From: Paenibacillus catalpae
Lineage (GTDB): Bacteria; Bacillota; Bacilli; Paenibacillales; Paenibacillaceae
Direction of reading: 5' to 3'
Assembly (NCBI RefSeq): GCF_900112695.1
Contig: NZ_FOMT01000002.1
Location: 62,001-126,000, forward strand
Length of the DNA stretch: 64,000 nt
Below are positions 8,522-17,688 of the stretch, in pieces; the stretch's first letter is position 1; each line of letters begins with the position of its first letter. The position numbers and the translations under genes are program-made. The notes under the pieces are model-generated. The model did no database searches. It worked only from the letters and a program-made list of their open reading frames with translations, and was not told where the DNA came from.

Positions 8522-9166
8522 ATGGGCAAACATCATGAATTTCCTTATGCTTCAAACGCGGCCGGCTTCACGGATAAAGAGTGGGGCCGGCTGCTTCCGG
8601 CCGATGTCGCTTATCAGCAATGGCTGCATGTCGAGCAGCCGCCTGAGACGGAGGTTCGAGGGGGATACGACGAGGAGGCGCTGCACCTTCAGTTTAGGGT
8701 ATACGAGGAAGCGCCAGTCATGAGGCATAGGCAGCATGGAGATCCGGTCTATCAGGACAGCTGCGTGGAATTTTTCCTGCAGCCGTTGCCTGCCCAGGAT
8801 GACCGTTATCTTAACTTTGAACTAAACGCCGCGGGGATGCTGCTGCTCGAGATTGGTGAACAGGGACAGAAACGCAAACGGATTCTGCCCGAAGCGACCA
8901 GTCAGTTTGGCATACGCACGGCTCTTGGCTTGTGGAATCCGGAATGCCGCAGGATGTACTGGGAGCTTAACCTGCGTATTCCGTTTGCCTTTATTAAATA
9001 CTGGTTTCCGGATTTTAAGGCCGAATCCGGAACGGTCATGAGAGGCAACTTCTACAAGTGCGGCGATCTGACGCCAGCCCCTCATTATTTGAGCTGGTCG
9101 CCGGTACAGTCGGATACGCCGAATTTTCACCGCAGCGACAGCTTCGGGACATTGGTTCTAATCTAA
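8522..9166 (+). CDS. Stand-alone CBM9-like carbohydrate-binding protein
   Basis: A 214-residue protein with no signal peptide. It resembles the family-9 carbohydrate-binding / DOMON-like fold, with the run DPVYQDSCVEFFLQP near residues 75-90, followed by the YLNFELNAAG strand typical of this group. Proteins of this type often sit in sugar operons without an enzyme domain, and their function is poorly defined. It is the last gene of the operon, 9 bases after the dehydrogenase, and a strong terminator follows. Confidence 0.75.
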   Translation: MGKHHEFPYASNAAGFTDKEWGRLLPADVAYQQWLHVEQPPETEVRGGYDEEALHLQFRVYEEAPVMRHRQHGDPVYQDSCVEFFLQPLPAQDDRYLNFELNAAGMLLLEIGEQGQKRKRILPEATSQFGIRTALGLWNPECRRMYWELNLRIPFAFIKYWFPDFKAESGTVMRGNFYKCGDLTPAPHYLSWSPVQSDTPNFHRSDSFGTLVLI

Positions 9167-9190
9167 AGCGAAAAAACAAATAGACTCTCG

Positions 9191-9222
9191 AAATAGCGGT
9201 GCTTGTGCACCGCTATTTTTTG
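9191..9222 (+). terminator. Strong rho-independent terminator
   Basis: Twelve-base perfect stem AAATAGCGGTGC / GCACCGCTATTT with loop TTGT, ending in a T run. It closes the isomerase/dehydrogenase/CBM9 operon. Confidence 0.93.
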
Positions 9223-9320
9223 ATTTCTACCCAAGCCGATCGTTATCGCTATTTGCGTTATAAGGATTCGTTAATATCGTTAACGAAGTTTTTTAGACCA
9301 ATTTTGAGGAAATCTCAAAG

Positions 9321-9419
9321 TTATTCACATAGTTACCCACATATCAACCGGGTCAATATCCTAGAAAAGTGGATATTGAACAACTGTCGTCCACATATCC
9401 ACAGGCTGCGTTATCCACA
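9321..9419 (+). promoter_or_regulatory. Cluster of DnaA-box-like 9-mers in an intergenic region
   Basis: Five same-strand 9-mers resemble the DnaA box TTATNCACA: TTATTCACA (9321-9329), TTACCCACA (9333-9341), TCGTCCACA (9387-9395), ATATCCACA (9395-9403) and TTATCCACA (9411-9419). The first and last are perfect matches to the consensus. Upstream is an AT-rich stretch (about 9255-9320) containing CGTTAACG. No dnaA or dnaN gene is nearby, so this is not the usual oriC context. It could be a DnaA-titration cluster like those described at non-origin sites in Bacillus subtilis. Confidence 0.6.
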
Positions 9420-9577
9420 CGTGATTAACAATTAGGGCCCTTAATTTATCTCTTCCGCAGCCTCAAGAAGTCTTCATGAAGAACATAGAAATAAGTTGAG
9501 GAGCTGACGCTTCGCTATATCGCAGAACGAATGAATTTTTACTACGCCCGATTCCTTCCGAATAACTGTTCTGGTGC

Positions 9578-10630
9578 TTAGATCAGATCCGTTAGATGGA
9601 GCTCTTTGTTGTAAGGGACGGAAGGCTCACCGCTACGCAGCCGCTGGACAAAATCCGGGTTGGCAAGCAGCGGTTTTCCAAACGCGGCCAGATCGATGAC
9701 GCCTGCGCGGATCGCGCAGTCGGCCATATCGGCTGTTAGACCGCCAACACCGATAATGGCTCCGTTCCAGCGCTGCCGGACCATTTCGTGTAGGGTTAGG
9801 CTGCCCGATACCGCTTCATCGAATTTATTCGTTGAAGGATGCAGAATACGCAAGCCCACTTCGTGAAACATCGCTATAAAAGCATCCAATTCCGCTTCGG
9901 GCTCCTGCCACTGGAATGCCGGCTGATCGTCCTTCAATTCCGAGAAGCGGAGGCTGAGACGGTCCATGCCAATGACTTCGCCAACGGCGGCCAGTATCTC
10001 TTTCATAAATAACAAGCGTCCGGTTCTCCCGCCCCCATAGCGGTCGGTTCGATGATTGGTCGCATCCGAAGCAAACTGATCCACGAGATAGCCATGCGCG
10101 CCATGAATTTCCACACCATCAAAGCCTGCTTCCACGGCATGTCTCGCCGCCAGCTCATATTGCAGGACAACCTCGCGAATATCCTCTGTCGTCATCGCTT
10201 CAGGCATAGCGAAAGGCTTATGCAGCCGGTGTACCAGTCCCTCTGCCGGTATGGCTGACGGAGCTTGAGGCGGGTAACCTCCCGTCAGATCGGGATGCGT
10301 TAATCTGCCGACATGCCACAGCTGCGCAATGATGGTCCCGCCTTCCGCATGTACGGCATCGGTAACTTTACGCCAGCTGTCCGCCTGCTCCTTCATATAT
10401 AAGCCCGGCACCCCAAACGTTCCTTTTCCCCGGGGGGATGGCGTAATGCCTTCAGTAATAATCAAACCAACTCCGTCTTTTGCTCTTCGCTGATAGTAAG
10501 CCGCAACATCAGCACCAACCGTACCGGCTTTATCATCTGCGAAGCTCCGCGTCATCGGGGCCATCGCAATTCGCGTACGAAGGCTCCAAGCGCCAACGGT
10601 AACCGGCTTCAGCAATTCCAAATTCGTCAT
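9578..10630 (-). CDS. Old Yellow Enzyme family alkene reductase
   Basis: A 350-residue FMN-dependent NAD(P)H oxidoreductase of the OYE/NemA type. It opens with a LLKPVTVGAWSLRTRIAMAP segment, has AQLWHVGR in the middle, and carries the diagnostic EIHGAHGYLVDQF motif (near residues 174-186). Such enzymes reduce electrophilic alkenes, nitro compounds or quinones. It faces away from the Lrp-type regulator at 10781, which may control it. Confidence 0.93.
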   Translation of the reverse strand: MTNLELLKPVTVGAWSLRTRIAMAPMTRSFADDKAGTVGADVAAYYQRRAKDGVGLIITEGITPSPRGKGTFGVPGLYMKEQADSWRKVTDAVHAEGGTIIAQLWHVGRLTHPDLTGGYPPQAPSAIPAEGLVHRLHKPFAMPEAMTTEDIREVVLQYELAARHAVEAGFDGVEIHGAHGYLVDQFASDATNHRTDRYGGGRTGRLLFMKEILAAVGEVIGMDRLSLRFSELKDDQPAFQWQEPEAELDAFIAMFHEVGLRILHPSTNKFDEAVSGSLTLHEMVRQRWNGAIIGVGGLTADMADCAIRAGVIDLAAFGKPLLANPDFVQRLRSGEPSVPYNKELHLTDLI

Positions 10631-10780
10631 GAATGGTTCTCTCCTCTTTGTGTTTTATAAGGTAAATTCTATATAATATCCTGGGAAGAACACATAGCGT
10701 TTTCAAATTGTTTAGTGGAATCCTTTTATAAAATCCTGTTCTTTCTGCTTGATCACCTTAATAATAAAGGGGAGAGTTTC

Positions 10781-11209
10781 ATGGACGATTTAGATAAACA
10801 GCTATTGCTTGTACTGCAGGAGCAGGGCCGCATTTCCATGACAGACCTTGGCAAGGCCGTATCTTTGTCCCAGCCTGCCGTTACGGAGCGGGTGCGAAGG
10901 CTGGAGGAAAAGGGAATTATTGATCATTATCGGGCTGTCGTTACACCGGAGAAGATCAATAAGATGATCACGGCATTTGTTTTGTTTTATACGAAAGACT
11001 GCAACAAGTTCGTGGAGCATTGCCGGCAGACCACGGACGTCATTGAGCTGCACCGGATCAGCGGACATCAATATAACTTCCTCGTCAAGCTTGTCACCGA
11101 GTCGCTGCAGACGCTGGAGAGCACCATTAATGAGCTGGGAACATTCGGGGATTCGACGACACTTATCACTCTGTCTTCGCCGATTAAGCAGGATCCGCTT
11201 CTTCCATAA
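10781..11209 (+). CDS. Lrp/AsnC-family transcriptional regulator
   Basis: A 142-residue regulator with an N-terminal winged helix-turn-helix (DDLDKQLLLVLQEQGRISMT, then SLSQPAVTERVRRLEEKGII) and a C-terminal RAM-type effector domain. The ATG at 10781 is chosen because AAAGGGGAGAG precedes it at good spacing; the frame extends upstream to 10715 without a ribosome binding site. It is divergent from the OYE gene. The effector, usually an amino acid, is unknown. Confidence 0.92.
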   Translation: MDDLDKQLLLVLQEQGRISMTDLGKAVSLSQPAVTERVRRLEEKGIIDHYRAVVTPEKINKMITAFVLFYTKDCNKFVEHCRQTTDVIELHRISGHQYNFLVKLVTESLQTLESTINELGTFGDSTTLITLSSPIKQDPLLP

Positions 11210-11212
11210 TGC

Positions 11213-11243
11213 AAAAAAAAGCAGCCGATTGGCTGCTTTTTTT
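11213..11243. terminator. Bidirectional terminator
   Basis: GCAGCC-GATT-GGCTGC flanked by an A8 run on the left and a T7 run on the right. It can end both the Lrp gene (plus) and the large secreted protein gene (minus). Confidence 0.92.
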
Positions 11244-11247
11244 CTGT

Positions 11248-14200
11248 TTAAGAGGTTGGATTAACGAGGAAGCTCCACGACATCGGTTCACCAATGTCCA
11301 TGTTGTCGCCCAATTGAACAAGCTGAACGGTCATCTGGTAGCTGCCTTCCACGGCTAATGTGCTGGTTAACGAAATATCGATTCCACCGCCTGCCAAATC
11401 CCATTTACCTGCCGTGCCTGCACCGGTGCTTGATAATTGCAGCAGAGCAGAGCCCTCATTGTTAGTTTCCATGACGATGGCATCAACATCCGCTTCGGAA
11501 TCATGCGGTCTAATAAACAGACGCATGACCTGACCTGTAACCGGCTCGTTATCCGGGCCTGTCCATGTGATTCGATAGCCTACTTGGGCATCCTCTGCGA
11601 GACCATAGGCATTTGATTGGAATTTCCATAATTCCTCAACATTTTGATAGAATTCCACGTGCCCATAATCGAAGACGAAGGTCGCATTCGGAGTGACAGT
11701 CAGCGTACGCGTGAAGCTGCCCAGTACAACCGGATCTGCCCCGGCAACGTTAAGCAATTCTGTTTTCTCCGTATACTGTCCGGCATCCTTCAAGGTCGAT
11801 CTGTAGTTGATCAGGGCATCCTCTGACGCTTGCAGCTCGCCTAGCTTATAGTTCTCATCAGATGATTTGCGCAAAATAAAGCTGCCCTCGGAGTTGGATT
11901 CGACCATCGATTCATTAAACTTCACAGGAATTCCGGTGACCGGCTGGCCATCCTTCTCGAGCGTAACCTTAACCTGCACTTCGGTATTCAAATCGATATG
12001 CTCTGTTCCAAAATACAGCGATTGGAAATAGTTGTTATGGCCTGCCCGGATCTCGGTAGCCGCGTCATCACTATAATGAATCTCTACCTTTGGCGTCGCC
12101 GGAGGCTCCGGCGTTGACGTTGGAGGCGGTGTGAAGACCGGTGTTGTAGGAGGGGCCCACACAGGCGGTGACGCACTCGTTACAATATAACCATTTTGCT
12201 GCATCTTTTTCTCAAGCTCTGCTTGCTGCTGAGCTTTCCGGAACTCTTCCTGCAGCTTATCGTTGAGCTGCCTTAGCAGGTCTTCTTCTGCTTTCTTTTT
12301 TAATTCCTCTAATGCCCTTTTGTTTGCTTCTTCCTGCTTCTTGCGCTGCTCCTCCAATTGATTCAGCTTCGAGCCAAGCTGGGCTTGCAGCTGTTCAAGC
12401 CTTTTCTGCTCTTCTTCAAGCTTTGCTTTCTTTTCCTCTTGGAGCTCTTTAAGCTTTGACTGCCGTTCTGCTTCCAAACGGGGATCTAAGCCAGCTGACG
12501 GATCCAGTGGTTTTACGGAGTCGAGGTCCAGCTTCTTACCGTCGCTGCCCGGCTTCTTGTTTGCTTCCTCAATAAGTTTGATTAGTTCTTCTTTGGATAT
12601 TTTGTTCTTAGCTAAAGCATCCTTGGCTATATTGCCAATTAGCTGTTCGAAATTGTTTTGTAACTTATCCAGCATTTCCTGTGTTAACCAGTCTGGAATA
12701 GTCGGATCTTTCGGGGAACCCGCCTGCTTCTTGAGCCCCTCCAGATAAGCTTCGTTTTCCTTATCAATTTCGGCTTTGTTCCGCAAGATTTCCGCTAGGA
12801 CATCCGGGGATGCCATCCGCACTAAATCCTCCACATTAATAAAGTTGACACTCAGATCAAGAGGCTCATCCTCGTCCTTGTCTAGTGTAATCTGCTGTGA
12901 AGGGTAGATATAAGTTGGCGGGCCAGATTGTTCGGTATTGCCGTTGCCGTTAGATACGGCTACCTTACCGCTGACTACAACTAATTTCGTCTGACCTGTT
13001 AATGGATCAACAGAGGTCATAAATTGTGTGCCGCGTACGGAATTGGTCATCTGGCCGGTCTGAACCTCGAATCGATCCGCCGAATGCGTTAAGTCAGCAA
13101 CATGCGGGTAAATATGTCCGGCAACGACGTTTAGACGTGTAATGAGAATGCCTTCCGTACCGCGTAATTCGGTCGCAACCAATACAGTGCCCGATCCTAC
13201 GGCTATTTCGTCGCCTTTATCCAGCGTGCGCAGCTGGGCAGTGGCTTTTGGTCCTGTTTCCAGCACGGCGCCTTCTCCAAGCTTCATGCCAACATAGGCA
13301 TCTACGGTTAAGGCTCCGCCAAAGCTCACCTTGGATTCACCGCGAAGAGCCGTAATCTCCATTAATCTTGCTGAGCTCGGATCAGTCCGCTTAGCGTCTG
13401 CTGCAGCCGTGCCAGATACGGCAGCATGCTTTAGGTCCCGAATAATAACGAGCTTATCGCTGCCTGCCCATTGCACGTCCTTGCCCAGGATTTCTGCGAG
13501 CAGCCGAAGCGGCGCAATGACATGGCCTTTAAGGACGTAAGGAGCAACATCTGCCGTCAGAGTACGTTTTGCGCTTCCGGTTGTTTCGATAACAACATTC
13601 CGGTTACCGGGGGTCAGATAGATGGTCCGGCTGTCTTTTTTAAGCTGAATTCTTCCGTTATCGGCTTGAGCCAGGGTGAAGCCGAGGAGCTCGCCAACCG
13701 CACGGACCGGCAGCATTACCCGTCCTTGCTTGACCAGGGGAGCAACGTCGGAGGCAAGCAGCTTTTCGCCGTATGCTACAGCGATATTTCCTTTCTTCCA
13801 TGCAGCAGGAGGCGTATAGCCTGTCCATTGCCGAATGGCGGCATTGTTGGTATCTGCAATCAGCAGTTTGCCGCTTTGCGTGACGGTCACATCTGATGGC
13901 GTATTCAATCGGGCTTCGCTTTCAATACCGTCGGAGAAGCTTCCTTCACCGTTTAATGCTCCAGCAAGGGTAGTTACTTTGCCATCCTTCAACTTACGAA
14001 TGGCGTGATTGAGCGCATCCGCAATAATCAGTCCCTGTTCCTTCGACCATGCAAGACCGCGCGGCGAGTGAAAGCGTGCCGCTGCGGCCGCACCGTCTGC
14101 AAAGCCATAATCAGCATATAGAGCTCCTTGCGCATAAGCGGGCTCCGCGCCTGCTGCCGTTGTTACGCTTCCTTTGACGAAATTAATATAACGAATCGCC

Positions 14201-15015
14201 TGATTACCCGAGTCGCTTACATACAAATTTCCTTGCTCATCAAGTTCCAGTCCCGATGGTTCATTAAACTGCGCTTCTGCCAGCGAACCGTTCTTATAGC
14301 TGCCTGCAGGTACGGCTACGCCCGAACGCGGTTCAACAGCCCGTGTGGAAGCGGCGCCAATTGTTGTTACTTCGCCTTGAGGAGAGATACGGCGGATGAC
14401 ATGGTTTAACGTGTCAGCCACGTACAGGGTACCATCTGCTGCAATAGCCACATCCTGCGGGTGACTGAAGGAAGCAGCTTCGCCTTTGCCATTCTTGAAG
14501 CCCTGAACGCCGGAACCCGCCACGGTCGTGACATTTCCAGACTTGTCTATTTTTCGAATGGCGTTATTGCCTGCATCGGCCACAAAGACATCGCCTGCTG
14601 CGTTAACCGCAAGTCCCGCAGGCTGATTAAAGAATGCCAGCTTTGCTTGTCCGTCCAGCAGAGCTCCGGCAGGAAGACCATTCTCGTCCCGTTTATTAGA
14701 CAAGGATGCGCCGGCAAAGATCTGGCTCTGGCCGTCCGCGATCCGTCTAATGGCATGATTAGCGGTATCCGCTATCAGGATGGAACCATCCTTCAGCTGA
14801 ACAATCCCGCTTGGCTGGCGATAAGCATCTTCCAGCTCCGCCAATGCGTTCCGGTCTGGACCACCCGCAAGCGTCACTGTGCTGCCCAGCGGTAATCCGT
14901 TAACGGCTGTCCGGTCAGCCGCCGAAGCTATTCCGGCAAAGCTGGCCCCTCCTGCAAAATTTCCTATTAATAGAATAATTAATGCTATGAATCCAAGCTG
15001 CTTTCCTTTATACAC
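11248..15015 (-). CDS. Large secreted multidomain protein: NHL repeats, CuAO-like, FecR, coiled coil
   Basis: A 1255-residue exported protein. In order: signal peptide (about 1-32); NHL-type beta-propeller repeats (about 50-400) with recurring ILIADTANHAIRRI-like strands; a copper-amine-oxidase N-terminal-like pair (about 408-528, RVMLPVRAVGELLGF and HVIAPLRLLAEILG); a FecR-like segment (about 560-705, containing TNSVRGTQFMTSVDP); a charged coiled coil rich in Lys/Glu/Gln (about 835-935); a Pro/Thr-rich linker; and Ig-like C-terminal strands (about 960-1255). No transmembrane anchor or SLH domain is seen. The role may be cell-wall binding or structural; no catalytic motif is apparent. It is divergent from the lipoprotein at 15208. 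Confidence 0.85.
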   Translation of the reverse strand: MYKGKQLGFIALIILLIGNFAGGASFAGIASAADRTAVNGLPLGSTVTLAGGPDRNALAELEDAYRQPSGIVQLKDGSILIADTANHAIRRIADGQSQIFAGASLSNKRDENGLPAGALLDGQAKLAFFNQPAGLAVNAAGDVFVADAGNNAIRKIDKSGNVTTVAGSGVQGFKNGKGEAASFSHPQDVAIAADGTLYVADTLNHVIRRISPQGEVTTIGAASTRAVEPRSGVAVPAGSYKNGSLAEAQFNEPSGLELDEQGNLYVSDSGNQAIRYINFVKGSVTTAAGAEPAYAQGALYADYGFADGAAAAARFHSPRGLAWSKEQGLIIADALNHAIRKLKDGKVTTLAGALNGEGSFSDGIESEARLNTPSDVTVTQSGKLLIADTNNAAIRQWTGYTPPAAWKKGNIAVAYGEKLLASDVAPLVKQGRVMLPVRAVGELLGFTLAQADNGRIQLKKDSRTIYLTPGNRNVVIETTGSAKRTLTADVAPYVLKGHVIAPLRLLAEILGKDVQWAGSDKLVIIRDLKHAAVSGTAAADAKRTDPSSARLMEITALRGESKVSFGGALTVDAYVGMKLGEGAVLETGPKATAQLRTLDKGDEIAVGSGTVLVATELRGTEGILITRLNVVAGHIYPHVADLTHSADRFEVQTGQMTNSVRGTQFMTSVDPLTGQTKLVVVSGKVAVSNGNGNTEQSGPPTYIYPSQQITLDKDEDEPLDLSVNFINVEDLVRMASPDVLAEILRNKAEIDKENEAYLEGLKKQAGSPKDPTIPDWLTQEMLDKLQNNFEQLIGNIAKDALAKNKISKEELIKLIEEANKKPGSDGKKLDLDSVKPLDPSAGLDPRLEAERQSKLKELQEEKKAKLEEEQKRLEQLQAQLGSKLNQLEEQRKKQEEANKRALEELKKKAEEDLLRQLNDKLQEEFRKAQQQAELEKKMQQNGYIVTSASPPVWAPPTTPVFTPPPTSTPEPPATPKVEIHYSDDAATEIRAGHNNYFQSLYFGTEHIDLNTEVQVKVTLEKDGQPVTGIPVKFNESMVESNSEGSFILRKSSDENYKLGELQASEDALINYRSTLKDAGQYTEKTELLNVAGADPVVLGSFTRTLTVTPNATFVFDYGHVEFYQNVEELWKFQSNAYGLAEDAQVGYRITWTGPDNEPVTGQVMRLFIRPHDSEADVDAIVMETNNEGSALLQLSSTGAGTAGKWDLAGGGIDISLTSTLAVEGSYQMTVQLVQLGDNMDIGEPMSWSFLVNPTS

Positions 15016-15207
15016 GATAATCCCCCCGGTTCATACTATAAAATAGCAAACTTATTCTACCATAAATTAGTATTGTTAACGCGATTTATTACTAAGGGGA
15101 TGAATAATACTTCAAACCGCAATACTACAGTCTGGGGCGGCCGTTTTCCATATTTTCCATCGTATGATAAGGTAGCTGTAGGGATATTCATCTTAAGGAG
15201 GTTGAAG

Positions 15208-16149
15208 ATGAGGAACAGGGGCATATGGATCGGAGGAGTTGTAAGTTTGCTGCTGCTGGCCGGATGCGGTAACTCGGCGGATAATGAACCGAAGCCAACA
15301 CCAACACCCGTGGTTACTGATTCGGCTGAAACAACGGCGCCAGGTACAGAAACACCGGAAGCGCAGCCTAGCGAAACGCCTGATGGAACGGCTATTGTAG
15401 ATCTCAAGCTTAACCGTCTGGACAATGTGTTTGGGTTCGCGGGTGAGACCGGGGAGCAGCTGATTACTATTCCAATCGACAGCGGGACCGAACTCAACAA
15501 TCCCGAGCAGTTTGACACGGCTGTAGGAAATGGCGGGGAGCTGATAGAGATCGAGTTTGTCCGCCATCAGGAGGCCAATGATCAGGATACGAACAGACAA
15601 ACGATTAATAATTTCAATAATATGGACGGATATATTTATAAGGTGAAGGAGGGGACTCTCCTATCAAACAAGTCCTATATGTTAGCGAGGAAAGGCGTCG
15701 TTAGCAAAGGTTCATTAATGGAATTAACGAGTACGGAAGACGGGCAATATTCGCAGGCGGATGCCGATACGATTGCCCGCATTGAAGCTTTAAAAAAACG
15801 GAAAGTTACGGCGAGCAGCATTCTATCCGAATCGGCGAAAGAGAAAATAGCTTTATTTGTATTCGAACGTGAGGGGGATGAGATGCTGGCAAGCCTCGCT
15901 TACGTGAGCGGCGAAAAAGTGCTGTTCAAGGATTTCCCTGCAACCTATAACGAGTCGGGTACTTGGAGAGTAGACGGCGGAGATGATCCCGGACGTTTCG
16001 AGGTGCTGTTCCTTGCCCATTCGGACGAAGGACTGCTGCTCGGGATAGCTTGGGCTGGTGCGGAAGGCGAGAACCTATTTGTTTTACAAGAAGAAGAGGG
16101 TGCTCTTCAGGACACGAATTTGTTAAGCAATAGATATTGGGCTCCTTAA
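15208..16149 (+). CDS. Predicted lipoprotein of unknown function
   Basis: A 313-residue lipoprotein. The start at 15208 is preferred over an upstream in-frame start because AAGGAGGTTGAAG precedes it perfectly and the signal peptide then begins at residue 1 (MRNRGIWIGG, lipobox LLAGC near residue 20). A Pro/Thr-rich tether of about 40 residues follows, then a globular domain with no family I recognise. The gene is divergent from the large NHL/FecR protein, so the two may share a promoter region and a cell-envelope role. Confidence 0.8.
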   Translation: MRNRGIWIGGVVSLLLLAGCGNSADNEPKPTPTPVVTDSAETTAPGTETPEAQPSETPDGTAIVDLKLNRLDNVFGFAGETGEQLITIPIDSGTELNNPEQFDTAVGNGGELIEIEFVRHQEANDQDTNRQTINNFNNMDGYIYKVKEGTLLSNKSYMLARKGVVSKGSLMELTSTEDGQYSQADADTIARIEALKKRKVTASSILSESAKEKIALFVFEREGDEMLASLAYVSGEKVLFKDFPATYNESGTWRVDGGDDPGRFEVLFLAHSDEGLLLGIAWAGAEGENLFVLQEEEGALQDTNLLSNRYWAP

Positions 16150-16154
16150 TGGCC

Positions 16155-16188
16155 AATGGCTGCCTCCCAAGCGATGGGGGCAGCCATT
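16155..16188. terminator. Hairpin between convergent genes
   Basis: AATGGCTGCC pairs perfectly with GGCAGCCATT, with further CCC/GGG pairing inside. It lacks a clear T run on either side, so termination efficiency is uncertain, but its position between convergent stops fits. Confidence 0.6.
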
Positions 16189-16194
16189 GTGTCG

Positions 16195-16647
16195 TTATGA
16201 CCAGCCGAAATCCAGTGTCTTTCCAGTCTCGGTATACGTCTTAATGTTGCTGAGCATCATCCACCAGTGCCCTTGCGTATTGGCCAAGGAGGGGTGATTC
16301 TCCGTCCATTCATCATTAATAAGCGTCAGCTTCGTGCAGTTGCCTACCGTCTCCAAGGTGAAGGTTACTCTTGATTCGAGCTCGGCATGGTTGTCCCTGT
16401 AAGAGGGTCCTGGATGCTCTACATAGCGGAGTACTTTGCCCGGAACGGCCTCAAGAATGGTGCCGTAAACATGCACCGTATTCTCGCCGTCGTTTCCGGG
16501 GCCGACATATTCGAAGGCTGCCCCGGGCTCTAAGGTCGAGTTCAATACGGTACCGAAAAAGGTGCTCCGGGTACCTTCCGGGCTGACGAGCGTCTGCCAG
16601 ACTTGCTCGGGTGTTGCAAGGATATAGTATTCATATTTTAGTTCCAT
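16195..16647 (-). CDS. SRPBCC (AHSA1/Bet v 1-like) family protein
   Basis: A 150-residue helix-grip protein of the activator-of-Hsp90-like SRPBCC group, with the typical opening YEYYILATPEQVWQTLVSPE and the C-terminal helix GHWWMMLSNIKTYTE. The start at 16647 has an AGGAGGACACAAAAAAG ribosome binding site; the longer frame upstream is not supported. These proteins bind small hydrophobic ligands, usually unknown. It is divergent from the AraC gene at 16777, a likely regulator. Confidence 0.88.
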   Translation of the reverse strand: MELKYEYYILATPEQVWQTLVSPEGTRSTFFGTVLNSTLEPGAAFEYVGPGNDGENTVHVYGTILEAVPGKVLRYVEHPGPSYRDNHAELESRVTFTLETVGNCTKLTLINDEWTENHPSLANTQGHWWMMLSNIKTYTETGKTLDFGWS

Positions 16648-16776
16648 CTTTTTTGTGTCCTCCTCAGAACCTGTGATTTTATCCGGCGAATTTCTTCTAG
16701 GATGTATGGTAAACTCATTATAAAACGAGCTTTTTTCTAAGTATTGTAAAAACGCGACAAGAACGGGAGTGAAGGG

Positions 16777-17577
16777 ATGAGCCATGCAGCAGCCCGGCCC
16801 AGTATGGGCGTTCTTGGACTTAACGGGGCGAGAGATCAGTTCCGGCTGGAGCGTTATCCGGCCTCGGAATTGTTGTCACCTTTTATCAAACATTATTGGA
16901 TCGTCCAGTGGAATTTGGATCATGATGAACCTTATTGGCAGCATGTTGTGCCCAATCCCTGTGCCAATCTGGTGGTGGAGCAGGGCAAGACCTTTTTCTA
17001 TGGGCCGGGCAAAGAGAAGTTCTCCTATCTGCTCAAGGGAAGCGGGATCGTCTTTGGCGTCAAGTTTCGGCCGGGAGGGCTGTATCCTTTTGTGAATAGG
17101 GAGCTGTCCGAATTGACTGTAAAACCGGTGGAGGTTGCTGCTATTTTAGGGATTGATGGTTCGGCGCTTGAAGCGCTTGTCCTTGCGCAGCCGGATGATC
17201 AGCGGATGATTCAAGTGGTGGATCAGCTATTGGCTGCCAAGCTCCCGCCTTATGATGACCATATTACGTTAGTGAATCAGATCATCGATTATGTGGCGGG
17301 CAACCGTGAAGTCTGCAAGGTAGAACAGGTTGCACGGGAGTATGATATGAACATCCGTCGCCTCCAGCGTTTGTTCGCCAAATATGTAGGCGTTAACCCC
17401 AAGTCGGTCATCCGATTGTATAGGCTGCAGAACGCCGCTGAGGCGATGGATCTTGGACAAGCCCAGGATTTAGCCTGGTTATCGGCAGAACTTGGGTATC
17501 ACGATCAGGCGCATTTCAGCAAGGACTTCAAGGCGGTAATAGGGCGGTCACCGGAGCAGTATTTGACGGGCGTGTAA
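16777..17577 (+). CDS. AraC-family regulator (DUF6597-like N-terminus)
   Basis: A 266-residue regulator with an N-terminal sensor region (YPASELLSPFIKHYWIVQW and VFGVKFRPGGLYPF segments, typical of AraC proteins with the DUF6597 domain). The C-terminal HTH pair contains RLQRLFAKYVGVNPKSVIRL and LGYHDQAHFSKDFKAVIG. The ATG follows GGGAGTGAAGGG. Proteins of this subtype usually control a neighbouring small metabolic gene, here most probably the SRPBCC gene transcribed the other way. Confidence 0.92.
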   Translation: MSHAAARPSMGVLGLNGARDQFRLERYPASELLSPFIKHYWIVQWNLDHDEPYWQHVVPNPCANLVVEQGKTFFYGPGKEKFSYLLKGSGIVFGVKFRPGGLYPFVNRELSELTVKPVEVAAILGIDGSALEALVLAQPDDQRMIQVVDQLLAAKLPPYDDHITLVNQIIDYVAGNREVCKVEQVAREYDMNIRRLQRLFAKYVGVNPKSVIRLYRLQNAAEAMDLGQAQDLAWLSAELGYHDQAHFSKDFKAVIGRSPEQYLTGV

Positions 17578-17620
17578 AGCCTTCTAATTAATGGAATTGT
17601 ATTGTAGTTTAACGAAGAAC

Positions 17621-17654
17621 GGGTTGTCGGTATGTCATATCGGCAGCCTTTTTC
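17621..17654 (+). terminator. Terminator after AraC gene
   Basis: GGTTGTCGG pairs with TCGGCAGCC (with three G-T wobbles) around TATGTCATA and runs into TTTTT. Confidence 0.75.
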
Positions 17655-17688
17655 ATTACGAATTTATGAGATGCGGGTGTGACTTGCA

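Noticed and set aside
9321-9419. Main chromosomal origin
   Set aside because: No dnaA, dnaN, recF or rpmH genes flank it; the genes on both sides are sugar metabolism and an OYE.
9199-9435. Open frame of 78 codons over the DnaA-box cluster
   Set aside because: No ribosome binding site, overlaps the terminator, and a composition (many Tyr, Arg, His) set by the underlying repeats.
12215-12510. Repeat-expansion or sequencing artefact in the Lys/Glu/Gln-rich part of the large secreted protein
   Set aside because: The frame is intact and the heptad-like spacing is that of a normal coiled coil.
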